From Prorocentrum cordatum (taxonomy: Eukaryota; Sar; Dinophyceae; Prorocentrales; Prorocentraceae): DNA of 64,000 nt. Position numbers and translations under genes: made by a program. The notes under the pieces were generated by a model. The model saw only the letters and a program-made list of their open reading frames with translations. It did not search any database and was not told the DNA's origin. Numbering within the stretch: position 1 is the stretch's first letter; every line of letters begins with the position of its first letter. Shown here piece by piece: positions 9,649-18,107 of the stretch. The stretch lies in contig CAUYUJ010008546.1 in NCBI GenBank assembly GCA_963575745.1, forward strand, positions 265,469 to 329,468, written 5' to 3'.

Positions 9649-10142
9649 GTCGCACTTTAAAGATTGCGAGGGCAGTTTTGTTGGGCGTAGCAGCGTTGCT
9701 CCCGCTCTGGCCCAAAGTCGAGTTCCGTGGCTGAGAGCGAGTCCAGCCGCCGAAGCCACCGCGCCCTCCTCAGCTCGTGCTTGAGCACGATTGGGAACGC
9801 CAAGGGAGCTTTTGGAGGTGCCGCGTTTGTTTGCGAGGCTACAGAGCGTTATCCAAACCGAGTGGCGGATCGGAGTGCGCGGGCCGCAGCAGGCTCGACA
9901 GGTGTGTTCTGGAGCGTCTCGGGCATCGTGTGATTGCGTTCCCATGCACTGATAATTCTAACATGTTCCTTTGCATGTCGTGCAAGTTTTATAGCAGCGG
10001 TGGAGTTGTGTTAGGCCTGGGGCGTAAGTGCGCCCCTCCTACGGAGTCTGGCATGAAGAACATGCGTAAGCTCCGTAAAGGCCTGCATCCTGATAAGAAG
10101 GGTGTCTACGTCGACATCGACGAATTCATCCCGCTGTTATAA
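9649..10142 (+). pseudogene. LINE-1 ORF2, conserved Cys/His-rich C-terminal tail
   Basis: In the frame offset from RNase H, LLPLWPK is followed after one TGA by LEHDWERQGSFWRCRVCLR. A second module follows, with GHRV, then FLCMSCKFYSSGG and a further Cys (GRKCAPP), and the tail ends KNMRKLRKGLHPDKKG. LINE-2 (61478-62053) and the fragment at 34370-34690 show the same order HD..WxCxxC and H..CxxC..C. This looks like a pair of zinc-binding modules. The function is unknown, and RNA or DNA binding is an inference. Confidence 0.65.
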
Positions 10143-10229
10143 GGTGCAGGTTCAGTGCCGTGCCAGTTACGCCTCTGGGCTGGTCGAGCAGATACTGTGC
10201 ACAGAGGCCGAGGCGTTGCTGCCAAAATA
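10143..10229 (+). other. LINE-1 3' untranslated region and 3' end
   Basis: A short 3' UTR ends GCTGCCAAAATA directly before the 13-bp repeat. LINE-2 ends GAGCAAAAAAG and the third family copy ends CAGCAAAACA, so a short A-rich 3' end is shared. Confidence 0.6.
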
Positions 10230-10242
10230 GAGCAGCAGGAGG
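10230..10242. repeat. LINE-1 right target-site duplication
   Basis: GAGCAGCAGGAGG is identical to 3721-3733 and is followed by GGGGCAAGGAGG purine-rich sequence. Confidence 0.65.
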
Positions 10243-10479
10243 GGGGCAAGGAGGAGGCGGGGGGGGAGGGGCCGAGCAGCGGGATTGTTTATCCACCGGC
10301 GGTCCTCCCCAAGCGCCGGGCAGGTCAGGCGCCCCCGGCGCCCCCTGCGTGGGCCCAGCGCAGCTCTGGCGCCCACGCACTGTCGGGCTGCACGGCCGCG
10401 CGGCGCTTCTGTTTGCCCGCGCCCGCAATCTGCTCGAGACCCTCGTAGCTTTGAATAGGAAATCTGCGACGGTCTCCGG
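10243..10479. other. GC-rich part of element X, no gene seen
   Basis: Purine-rich then GC-rich sequence between LINE-1 and the unrecognised coding stretch. Open frames here have no recognisable domain. Confidence 0.35.
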
Positions 10480-11370
10480 GATTCAGGCACACCCCCCGCG
10501 GCTATTGAGGCGAAGGCATTCGGGGGTCATTGGGATTGCGCCGCTCTTCGCAAGCCTACGCGCTGTGGCCAAGAAGTGCTTGCGCTCCTCAAGCAAGAAC
10601 CGCTGCAAGACCCGCGAGGAGATATCCCTGGGTTCCAGGCGTATCCCCAGAACGGCCTCCATCAGGAGGGTGAGGATGCCCTCGGATCCTTTCCCGCAGA
10701 CAACCGTGTCCTGGATGCCTGCAAGCCCCTTTTGGTTCGCTTAGGCGCTGTCGCCGTAGCCGCAGAGGATAACCGTAGCATGTTGCGAGAAGAATAGACT
10801 GGCACCAGGGATCCTCGACATCGACGCGATCATGTCCGTCTGATGCCTATCTCTAATGCGACCGTCTACCTCCTCGGCATATCCTAGCTCGAACTTTGGA
10901 CCGCTATCGGGTCGTGCTGCTGGACCTCCGCGGCGTTCTTCCACTGAATGGATGTGGCATAGACCACCTCTCCCAGCTTGCGGCGCTTGGTGGCAACTTC
11001 GACGGTGCGATTGCCTTTTTCCTCCGTGGCGAGCTCCTCGCAGACCTTCGGGGACAACTGGGCGATGCGAATTGCTCGGACCAACTGGTCACCGTGGTCT
11101 TGGAAGGACTCGAAGGCGGCCTGCTTCTTTGTGATATACTGAGGCTTGGCGAACACCTCCGGGGGGAGGTTCAAGACGATATGGCATCTTTGGGCGGCCT
11201 CGTTCAAGGAGCAGGCAAGACACCACCCTTTCGCCACTACCCGATACTCTGCCATGACAGAGGCTCGTCCTGCGAGGCAAGCTGCAGCGACTGACGGCGG
11301 GCCATGGACTTGACGAGGAAAGTGCGTAGGCGCTCGGCCGAGGCTGCGCGCGCAGCCTGCTGCTGGCACG
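10480..11370 (-). pseudogene. Unrecognised protein remnant in element X
   Basis: On the minus strand a plausible coding line starts at MAEYRVVAKGWCLACSL (about 11255) and continues with VLNLPPEVFAKPQYITKKQ and VEVATKRRKLGEVVYATS. After a frameshift near 10915 it reads GPKFELGYAEEVDGRIRDRH and SMSRIPGASLFFSQHATVI. After a TAA near 10742 it stays open through LTLLMEAVLGIRLEPRDIS to about 10480. The amino-acid composition is that of a real, mixed protein rather than of GC-rich shadow frames. I do not recognise the family. It might be a retroposed host gene or the protein of element X. Confidence 0.4.
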
Positions 11371-11618
11371 GCCGGTCCCCGCCATCAGACAAGTGGAATC
11401 CCTGGGTTTTCTGGCGGCGGGCTGGGCGCTGTCCTGTCACGGCCCCAGCCGCGTTCCGGGGCTGCCCGCCGCCGCCGCGGCCACCAGGCGCCCCCGCTGA
11501 ATGCGCCGCAATGCGAGTTCTGAGTCGAACGGCTGCTGGCGGAGCAGATTTACTGATAAGCTGGAAGGACAACAAAAACGAAGTCCCGGAGGACGCTCGA
11601 GCCGAACATTGACTGGAA
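11371..11618. other. Right part of element X, non-coding or 5' UTR
   Basis: GC-rich sequence upstream (minus strand) of the unrecognised remnant. No domain is seen. It ends at the GTGAT repeat. Confidence 0.35.
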
Positions 11619-11623
11619 GTGAT
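11619..11623. repeat. Direct repeat GTGAT, right edge of element X
   Basis: This pairs with 2564-2568 and lies in the Copia-B RT gene directly after the codons for RSLPGA. Confidence 0.6.
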
Positions 11624-11990
11624 GCTCCTGGTAGTGATCGAATAGTGTCGCGATGCTCCTTGCACCATAGCTGTAGTGCATCGCTAAATCCGCAGATGCC
11701 CTTCTTAGCTTGCAGGATCGTGCCTCCGGGGATGTAGGGCCATCCTAGCTCGGGTTCCTCAGGTAGTCCGCCCTTCCAGGCTTTGAAGAACACACGACTT
11801 GTCTCGTCCAGGTAACGGCCGATCAGGCAGGCTGAGTCAACATTTCCTTGTTCGAGTGTCCAGTCGGGGTTGCTCGCCGTCTCCTGTCTGATGATGGCTG
11901 TCGCCGCGTCGGCAAGTGTGGGCGCATTCTTCTTCAGATCGCCTGCTAGGAGCTGTTTGTCCTTGCAGCCTGGCACGATATTATGAAGGC
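11619..11990 (-). pseudogene. Copia-B reverse transcriptase, N-terminal half
   Basis: The minus strand encodes HNIVPGCKDKQLLAGDLKK, NAPTLADAATAII, then WTLEQGNVDSACLIGRYLDE (motif A, Asp present), GLPEEPELGWPYIPGGT, LQAKKGICGFSDALQLW and KEHRDTIRSLPGAS. This is the fingers/palm start of a copia RT. It stops where GTGAT begins, and the next residues of the domain (QFKLRPALF) are found at about 2563 on the same strand. Upstream, the preceding codons (PLQAKTR) lie at about 14725. Confidence 0.78.
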
Positions 11991-12029
11991 CTTACGACCG
12001 ATGCCGCCGACACTGCAGACTACGACGAC

Positions 12030-12272
12030 GAGGGCGACGATGATGGCGAGGGGGAGGAGGAGCAGCAGGAGGAGGGGGAGGACGCGGTGGCGCAGCAGGA
12101 GGAGGAGGAGGAAAAGGATGAGGAAGAGGAGGGAGGAGTAGGATGCGGAGGCGGATGAAGAGGGGGAGCCGGGGGAGAGGACGGCGGGGGAATGTGATGA
12201 GCAGTAGGAGGATGAGGAGAATGGGAGTCGGAGGAGCAGGAAAAGAGGGAGGACGCGGAGGAGGAGGGGGAG

Positions 12273-12304
<32 letters not shown>

Positions 12305-12358
12305 GGGTGAGGAGGACGAGGAGGGGGAGGAGGAGGAGGAGGAGGAGGAGGAACAAGT
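12030..12358 (+). repeat. (AGG)n purine tract
   Basis: Interrupted AGG/GAG trinucleotide repeat. Long shadow frames (poly-Glu, poly-Arg, poly-Leu/Ser) arise from it. Confidence 0.95.
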
Positions 12359-12469
12359 TAGGTGCGCTCGCGTCAACATCTGACATCCTACCCCTCCCTC
12401 CCATCCCTTACCATGGCGCTGGTTTTCTCTATCCGCGGACGCGTGTCGTAGCGGACCTGTGGTTCCGTG

Positions 12470-12745
12470 CGCGTGTGCGTGGTGGGTGGTGGTGCGCGTG
12501 CGTGCGTGCGTGTGTGCGTGGTTGTGGTTGTTGTGGTGGTGGTGGTGTGTATGTGTGTGTGCGTGTGTGCGCATGTGCTGTGGTGTGACGTGGTGTGGCG
12601 TCTTGGTGGTTTGGTGGTGGGCCAGGTGCGTACGTGCGTGATGGCGGTGGTGGCGGTGGCGGTGGTGGTGTGTGTGTGTCTGTGTGTGTGTGCGTGTGTG
12701 TGTGTGTGTGCGTGTGTGTGCGTGTGTGTGTGTGTGTGTGTGCGC

Positions 12746-12820
<75 letters not shown>

Positions 12821-12990
12821 TGTGTGTCTGTGTGTGCGCGCGTGTGATGTGGTGTGACGCGGTGTAGCGTGGTGGTGGTGGGTGGGGTAGTGCGGTGGTG
12901 GTGGCGGTGCGCGGTGGTGGTGCGCGTGCGTGCGTGCGTGCGTTGGTGGGTGGAAGTGGCGGTGGGTGTGCGTGCGGCGGGGCGGGGCGT
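12470..12990 (+). repeat. (GT)n / (GTGC)n tract
   Basis: Long GT-rich tract including an almost pure (TGCG)n run at 12740-12820 and GGT-rich parts. It is homologous in position to the CA/CAC tract at 42540-42770 in the inverted copy. Confidence 0.95.
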
Positions 12991-13300
12991 GGTGCGGCGC
13001 GGTGGTGGCGGGCGGATGGGCGCGCGAGAAAGAGGCCCGCGCTGGGGCGAGAACGCCATCCTGAACGACGGAGGCAAAACACCGATCCGAAGATGAGGCC
13101 CACGCTGCAGCGGGAGCACGATTCGGAACGATTCGGGAGTAGAAATGAGGCCGGCGCCTCAGCGAGAGCAGCATTTTGAAAAAAACGCAGGCGAACACCC
13201 AACTCCCGGGAATCCGGTGTAAAAAAACAGTACGCGGGGGGGGTCGGCTACTCCCAGCACGCTATCAGGGGAAGAGGGAGAGTAGTATTCATATTGAGTA
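12991..13300 (+). repeat. Unique core of composite repeat 2, copy 1
   Basis: This stretch carries three related units ending CTGCAGCGGGAGCACGATT-like sequence, and then a part ending ATTGAGTAATTGTGGAGG. The reverse complement of the same sequence is found at 42190-42530. No gene. Confidence 0.75.
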
Positions 13301-13799
13301 ATTGTGGAGGAGGATGAGGAGGAGGAGGAGGAGGAGGAGGAGGAGGAGGAGGGAGGAAGAGGGGGAGGAAAGGGTCGAGATAAGGTTGCGGAGCACTGGG
13401 GGAAGAGCACGCGGGGGAGTGGGTGGGAGCATGATGAGGATGATCAGGATCATGAGGATGATGATGATGATGAGGAGGAGGAGGAGGAGGACGCGAAGGA
13501 GGGGGATGAGGAGGAGGGAAGGGGTGAGGAGGAGGAGGAGGTGGAGGAGGAGGAGGAGGAGGAGGAGGAGAAGGAAGGGGAGGATAAAGAACAGGACGAG
13601 CAGGAGCAGGAGGAGGAGGAGGAGGACGCGGTGGAGCAGGCGGGGGAGGAGAGGGAGGAAGAGCATGCGAAGGAGGACGAGTAGGGGAGTTGGGGCAGGA
13701 GGAGGTCGAGGATGGCAATGAGCAGGTGGAGGACGATAAAGACGAGGCGGAGGAACAGGAGAGGGAGGAGGGTAAGGAGCAGGGGGAGGAGGGGATACA
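13301..13799 (+). repeat. (GGA)n tract
   Basis: Interrupted GGA/GAT repeat, part of composite repeat 2, grading into more mixed purine-rich DNA after 13690. Confidence 0.95.
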
Positions 13800-14410
13800 T
13801 GTTGGGGTTTCTTCGGAGCGCTTTCGGGGGCCTCTGGTGGGCAGTTTCGTGGCGTTTTGGGAAACTCTTGGGGGCATCTTGGGAGCCTCTTGGGGGCCTC
13901 CAGGGGCTTCCTGGGGGTTTCTTGGGGGCGTTTTGGAGGCCTCCTGGGGGCCTCCTGAGAGCTTCCCGGGGGGGTGTCCCGGGAGGGTTGCCACCCACAT
14001 ACGACTCCCCCCCGGGGGGAGGTCCCGCGGGGGTCGCCGCCCAGATACGATTCCCCCCGGGGGATCCCGGGCCCCAGAACAGCCACACGACGGGCCAAGA
14101 GTGCCCGAAGAGGCTCCCAAGACGATCCAAGAGGGCCCCGAATCGCAGAACGATCTGTCCAAGACGCCTTGACGGCTTCCAGACGACCCGAAGACGCCCA
14201 AAGAGGCCTCCAGGAGCACTCCCAAGAAGGCCCCCAAAGGCAAAATTCATCAACTTCCGCTTCCCGACGCTCCAAGACGGCCCAAGAGGCCCCCAAGATC
14301 GCCTCAAGACGGTCCAAAGTCCTCCAAGAGGTTCCCAGCATGGCCCAAGAGGGCCCCAAGATGGCCCGAGACGCCTCCAAGAAGGCAAGAGGCACCAAAG
14401 ACGGCTCCAA
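13800..14410. repeat. CTTGGG-type minisatellite in two opposed orientations
   Basis: From 13800 to about 13985 units read CTTGGGGGCCTC on the plus strand. From about 14055 to 14410 the same units read in reverse complement (GGCCCCCAAGAG). A GC-rich centre with CCCCCCGGGGGG-like palindromes lies between. The region could fold back on itself. Confidence 0.85.
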
Positions 14411-14710
14411 GAGGGTGCCCAGACGTGGGACCCGAACGGACATCTCGAACCCTCGCCGCTCGCCCCGCCCGGGACCGGCCCTTCCCCCAACGGGGGAGGG
14501 ATCAAAGTGAGGGGGTTTCCCTTCGACTGAATTTCGACGTTGCTCAATTTCGCTTTGGCTGGCCCGCTTGAGGAGGAGAGCCCAGGAAAAGTGGGGGAGC
14601 GGCGACGGGCCCAGGGAAACGGGGGCCGCAGGGCAAGGGGACGACAGAGACGACGACCAATAAATGACGGAGACGACGACTCGAACGGACAAGCCTCTCA
14701 CACACGCCGA
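14411..14710. other. Right part of element Y, nothing recognised
   Basis: GC-rich, no domain, ends at the inverted terminal sequence. Confidence 0.35.
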
Positions 14711-14722
14711 CAGGGTCGGCGG

Positions 14723-15220
14723 ATTCCTTGTCTTGGCCTGTAATGGGTGGTCGTCGTGCGACAGATTCCCGCGAGTAGCCTCATCCTTGTCGGTGTGTAA
14801 CTGACGCATCGGCAATACCTCGCATGGGTCGATCGTCTTGAGAACCTCGTCCGTCGGGATCGCGACCGTGTCGTACTTGATTCACTTCTCCCACGCAACC
14901 TTGTTGGATGCTTCAAACGCTGACTTCCACTCAGCAAGGGTGTGACGTAGCTCCCTGATCTTCTTGGCCAAAAGATGTTTGCTCCTGGCCTTCTCGGTCC
15001 TCCTCGCCAGGAACGCATCGCGTATCTGGTTCTGGACGTAGGGGGCAAGATCTCCGTCGTCGTTTATGTCATCCATGGGGGTGTGTTATGCCTCATATCT
15101 AGTGCCCTTCAGCTCCTTGCGCCGGTCCATGCGCTGTCGATAAGGGTCGATGTCCTCCATGAAGTTCCGTTTGCGATAGCGTCTTGCTTCTCCGGCTAGA
15201 ACTGGTGTTGGCACGCTTGG
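14723..15220 (-). pseudogene. Copia-B linker and RT N-terminus
   Basis: The minus strand continues the Pro-rich linker with SVPTPVLAGEARRYRKRNF and FMEDIDPYRQRMDRRKEL. After a stop and frame change it reads MDDINDDGDLAPYVQNQIRD, then LAEWKSAFEASNKVAWEK, an in-frame TGA (14882-14884) and IKYDTVAIPTDEVLKTIDP, ending in PLQAKTR. The last part matches the segment before the RT fingers in copia polyproteins, where Trp is expected at the TGA position. The upstream linker is at 26058 onward, on the far side of element Z. Confidence 0.65.
15216..15220. repeat. Direct repeat CTTGG, left edge of element Z
   Basis: CTTGG occurs here and at 26053-26057. Joining the outer flanks over one copy gives a continuous Pro-rich frame on the minus strand (PGQP then SVPT). 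Confidence 0.6.
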
Positions 15221-15244
15221 CGCCCGTTTTTTTTTGCTTGGGGC

Positions 15245-15260
15245 ATGACGGGCGTCATGG
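15245..15260 (+). repeat. Inverted repeat, left end of element Z
   Basis: ATGACGGGCGTCATGG, itself almost palindromic, pairs with 26015-26030. Confidence 0.65.
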
Positions 15261-15361
15261 CCCCCGCCCACACCCCCCCTATGACGTAACGCTCCCCCCC
15301 CCAGTGCGCTCAGGGCACTGCCGCCGTAGGTGTCCGCGTAGGAATCGGCATAAGAGTCTGG

Positions 15362-15367
15362 TCCGCA

Positions 15368-15420
<53 letters not shown>
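15362..15420 (+). repeat. (GTC)n microsatellite
   Basis: About 19 GTC units, read as poly-Asp on the minus strand. It is followed by CTCGTCGCTC and a CGCGCGCGG stretch that also occur, in the same orientation, at 25870-25945. Confidence 0.9.
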
Positions 15421-15599
15421 TCGTGGCTTGTCGCTCGTCGCTCATAGTCGTCGCGCGCGCGGACGCGGTTGAAGCCAGTTTTTTATTCCGGGCCGATGAC
15501 AGCAATCATCTAGGGGGGGGTGGAAGGGGGTCGATGACGTCACGTTTCGTGCCGGCGGCGTTTGGGAATGCTTAGGAATGACGGAGGTCGGGTAGCGCC

Positions 15600-15905
15600 A
15601 GCATGTAGGTGGCAATTTGCACCACACCGCCCGTGTACACCACAGTGCCTGCGTGCACCGCAGCGCCTGTGTACACTATGCCGCTTATGTGCACCACAGC
15701 AGCCGCCTGCAACACAGCGTCAGTTTGTGCCACCGTGCCTGCAGGCACATAACAGCTCTTGTGCACACCACAACGCGTGCGTACACCACATCAGCCGTGT
15801 GCAACACAGCACCAGTGTATACCACAATGCCTGCGTGCATTGCAGTGCCTGTGTGCACCACGACGCCTGTGTGCACCACAGCAACCGTGTGCATCACAGC
15901 ACCAC
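15600..15905 (+). repeat. About 30-bp minisatellite, left copy
   Basis: Units resemble CACAGYGCCTGTGTGCACCA. It is preceded by CAGCATGTAGGTGGC, which recurs in inverted orientation at the other array (25858-25872). The His/Val/Cys-rich shadow frames are not genes. Confidence 0.85.
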
Positions 15906-16004
15906 TGTTGTATATAGAATGTTAGAAGGAATCCTTATGATACAAAGAGCGCTTGTGGATTCCACGGGAAACAATAAACATAATCCTTACCTATACGACA
16001 ACCC

Positions 16005-17089
16005 ATCGGGTGATAAGGAGGTTCGGGAGGGGGGAGGAACCAACGTCTCACTCGATCGTTCTCACTATCGATCCCACTATCGATCTCACTATCGGTCTCG
16101 CTCGCTCGATATCACCCGATCGATCTCACAATCGATCTCACTCGATCTATTTCATTCGATCGATCGCGTAATCGATCAGACTATCGATCTCACAATCGAT
16201 CTCACGATCGATCTCACTATCGATCTCACACTCGATCTCATATCCGGTCTCACTATCGATCCCATTATCGATGTCACAATCGATCTCACAATTCACGTCA
16301 TCATCATCATCATCGCCACCAACGTCATCAGCATCATCATCATCATCGGGGCACCATCATCACCATCACCTCACCACCAGCATCATCAACATCATCATCA
16401 TCACCATCCTCATCATCACCGGGACACCATCATCGTCACCATCATCATCAACATCATCATCGGGTCATCATCATCATCGGAACACCATCACCATCTCATC
16501 AACATCATGAACAACATCATCAACCACCACCATCATCATTGTGGCACCGTCATCATCAGCAGCATCATCATCACCAACATCATCATCATCATCGGGACAC
16601 CATCATCATCGTCACCATCATCATCACCATTGTCATCATCATCGGGACACCATCATCAGCATCATCAGCATCATCGTCATCGGGCGGCCATCATCAAAAT
16701 CATCGTCGTCACATCGTCATCCTCTTCATCATCAACATCATCATCATCGGGGCACCATCATCGTCATCATCATCAGCATCATCATCACCATCATCGGGAC
16801 ACCATCCGCATCATCATCATCATCAGCATCATCATCGAGCTCATCATCATCGGGACACCATCATTATCATCTTCTCCATCATAAACATCGTCTCATCATC
16901 TCATCATCGTCAGTTATCATGATCATCAACATCATCATCATTGGGACACCATCATCACCACCACCATGGCAATCATCATCATCATCATCATCACCATCAT
17001 CATATACATCGTCAACATCATCATCATAATCATCATCATCGGGACACCATCACCACCACCATCACCATCATCATCATCAAGATCCTCGA

Positions 17090-17133
<44 letters not shown>

Positions 17134-17144
17134 CCATCCTCATT

Positions 17145-17201
<57 letters not shown>

Positions 17202-17575
17202 TGGGCATCGACGGGACACCAGCGGGACACCGGCGGGACACCGCGGGCCACCGGACGCCTGTCCGGAATCATTTGGTCCAGCCGCGCCTCAGCCGGAGGC
17301 GGGACACCGGCGGGACTCCGCGGGCCACCAGACGCTGGTCCATAATCATTTGGTCCGGCCGCGCCTCAGCCGGAGGCGGGACACCGCGGGCTACCGGACG
17401 CCGGTCCGGAATCATTTGGTCCGGCCGCGCCTCAGCTACAGGAGATTTTCTTTTCGCCCGCCCACGCAGCTTCGCCTCGCCCGCACGCACAGCACGCACG
17501 AACACGAAACCGAAATCGATTTCCCGGTAGGGGGGGCTCTCCGTTCCATGTTGATCTCACCCCTTCACCTCCGAT
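16005..17575 (+). repeat. Composite repeat 1, copy 1
   Basis: It starts TCGGGTGATAAGGAGGT and ends CACCTCCGAT, with four parts: an introduction (16005-16050), a 12-bp array CTCACTATCGAT (16050-16290), a long (CAT)n tract (16295-17200), and about 70-bp GC-rich units ending GCCGCGCCTCAGCC (17205-17440). A conserved stretch CAGGAGA...CGATTTCCCGG follows. Copy 2 at 37053-38148 has the same order without the (CAT)n tract. Confidence 0.75.
16295..17200 (+). repeat. (CAT)n tract
   Basis: About 0.9 kb of interrupted CAT/CAC trinucleotides. The poly-Ile, poly-His and poly-Asp frames here are artefacts. Confidence 0.97.
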
Positions 17576-17775
17576 GGACAACGGAGCGCCGCTGGAATCT
17601 ACGAGTCTTCCCGAGTCCGCCCGCATCACCCTAACTCCTCCCATCTGCGTCCAGCTGCGGTGTGCGCTGGGATGCACACTTACGCTGTAGCGCCAAACCG
17701 CACGATAGGGAGTAAGGAGGAGGAAAAGGAGGAGGAGGAGGAGGAGGAGGAGGAGGAGGTGGTGGAGGTGCGAGT
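17576..17775 (+). repeat. Spacer with (GGA)n before Copia-A
   Basis: Mixed sequence, then AGG/GGT repeats at 17710-17770 up to the Copia-A LTR. The right flank of Copia-A is also GGA-rich, in keeping with insertion into a purine-rich site. Confidence 0.6.
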
Positions 17776-18065
17776 TGCACTCCATTCGATGTATTTTGTG
17801 AGGGTTACGACCGGATGTTGTTAGATGTTTTTCCCTCTCGAGGCCCCTGGAGGCCCAGTGTCAGCAAAGAGCAAGCAGGAGAGAATGTCGGCACGTTTGA
17901 CCATTGCCGCTTTGAACTCGAGAGGCCTCTCGCTGACAGAAAAGGTTACCATCACCGCCCCCCGCGTGCAGAGCATAGTCAGGCAAGGTGTTCGAGGAGA
18001 AGTTGGCAGAGATTCGGACTTCGATTCAAGGGGAGTTGGAGACTCCGAGTGCTTCGACGAATTCA
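17776..18065 (+). repeat. Copia-A 5' LTR
   Basis: It aligns end to end with 25140-25429 with scattered substitutions. Shared landmarks include CCCTCTCGAGGCCCCTGGAG and TTGGCAGAGATTCGGACTTC. It starts TGCACTCC and ends GAATTCA. Confidence 0.85.
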
Positions 18066-18068
18066 CAT

Positions 18069-18080
18069 TGGTAGCGGAGC
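18069..18080 (+). other. Copia-A primer-binding site (initiator tRNA-Met type)
   Basis: TGGTAGCGGAGC matches 10 of 12 bases of TGGTATCAGAGC, the primer-binding site of many copia elements that use the 3' end of initiator tRNA-Met. It begins three bases after the LTR. Confidence 0.7.
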
Positions 18081-18107
18081 TACGGCTCCACGGACGACGA
18101 CACACCC

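Larger units (their letters stand above)
3734..10229 (+). mobile_element. LINE-1: full-length non-LTR retrotransposon with 5' spliced leader
   Basis: The element starts with one unexplained C, then a complete DinoSL (3735-3756). It carries ORF1 (3899-5338) and a frameshifted ORF2 with EEP endonuclease, RT, CCHC, RNase H and a Cys-rich tail, and it ends in GCCAAAATA before the right 13-bp repeat. There is no LTR and no long poly(A). The domain order EN-RT-RNase H places it in the APE-type, RNase H-bearing LINE group. ORF2 carries at least five frame breaks and the RT motif A Asp is replaced by Gly, so this copy looks inactive. Confidence 0.85.
2569..11618. mobile_element. Element X: unrecognised insertion in Copia-B RT, itself carrying LINE-1
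   Basis: This block separates the two halves of the Copia-B RT gene and is flanked by GTGAT repeats. Without LINE-1 (3734-10229 plus one 13-bp repeat) it would be about 2.5 kb. Its ends show no clear inverted repeats and no LTR. It holds a minus-strand open stretch of unknown family (10480-11370) and GC-rich sequence. It could be a retrocopy of a host gene, an unknown transposon, or the remains of a larger element. Only the insertion itself is well supported. Confidence 0.5.
12004..14722. mobile_element. Element Y: simple-repeat-rich insertion in Copia-B RT
   Basis: The block separates PLQAKTR (about 14725) from IVPGCKDK (about 11985) of the Copia-B RT. Its ends are near-perfect inverted repeats, CCGCCGACACTG (12004-12015) and the reverse complement of CCGCCGACCCTG (14711-14722), 11 of 12 bases. 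CCTT occurs just outside both ends and may be a short target duplication. The inside is (GGA)n, (GT)n, an almost unique 300-bp stretch, (GGA)n and a CTTGGG-type minisatellite. No protein is encoded. Confidence 0.45.

Noticed and set aside
12470-12990. Cys/Val-rich or His/Thr-rich proteins in the GT tract
   Set aside because: They are translations of (GT)n and (GTGC)n in all frames.
13301-14815. Large minus-strand frame of about 500 codons
   Set aside because: It crosses GGA repeats, minisatellite and Copia-B remnant without any domain. It is open only because of repeat composition.
16050-17200. Ile/Asp/Thr repeat protein (LTIDLTID) and poly-His/Ser frames
   Set aside because: They come from the 12-bp array and the (CAT)n tract, and differ between frames without coding bias.
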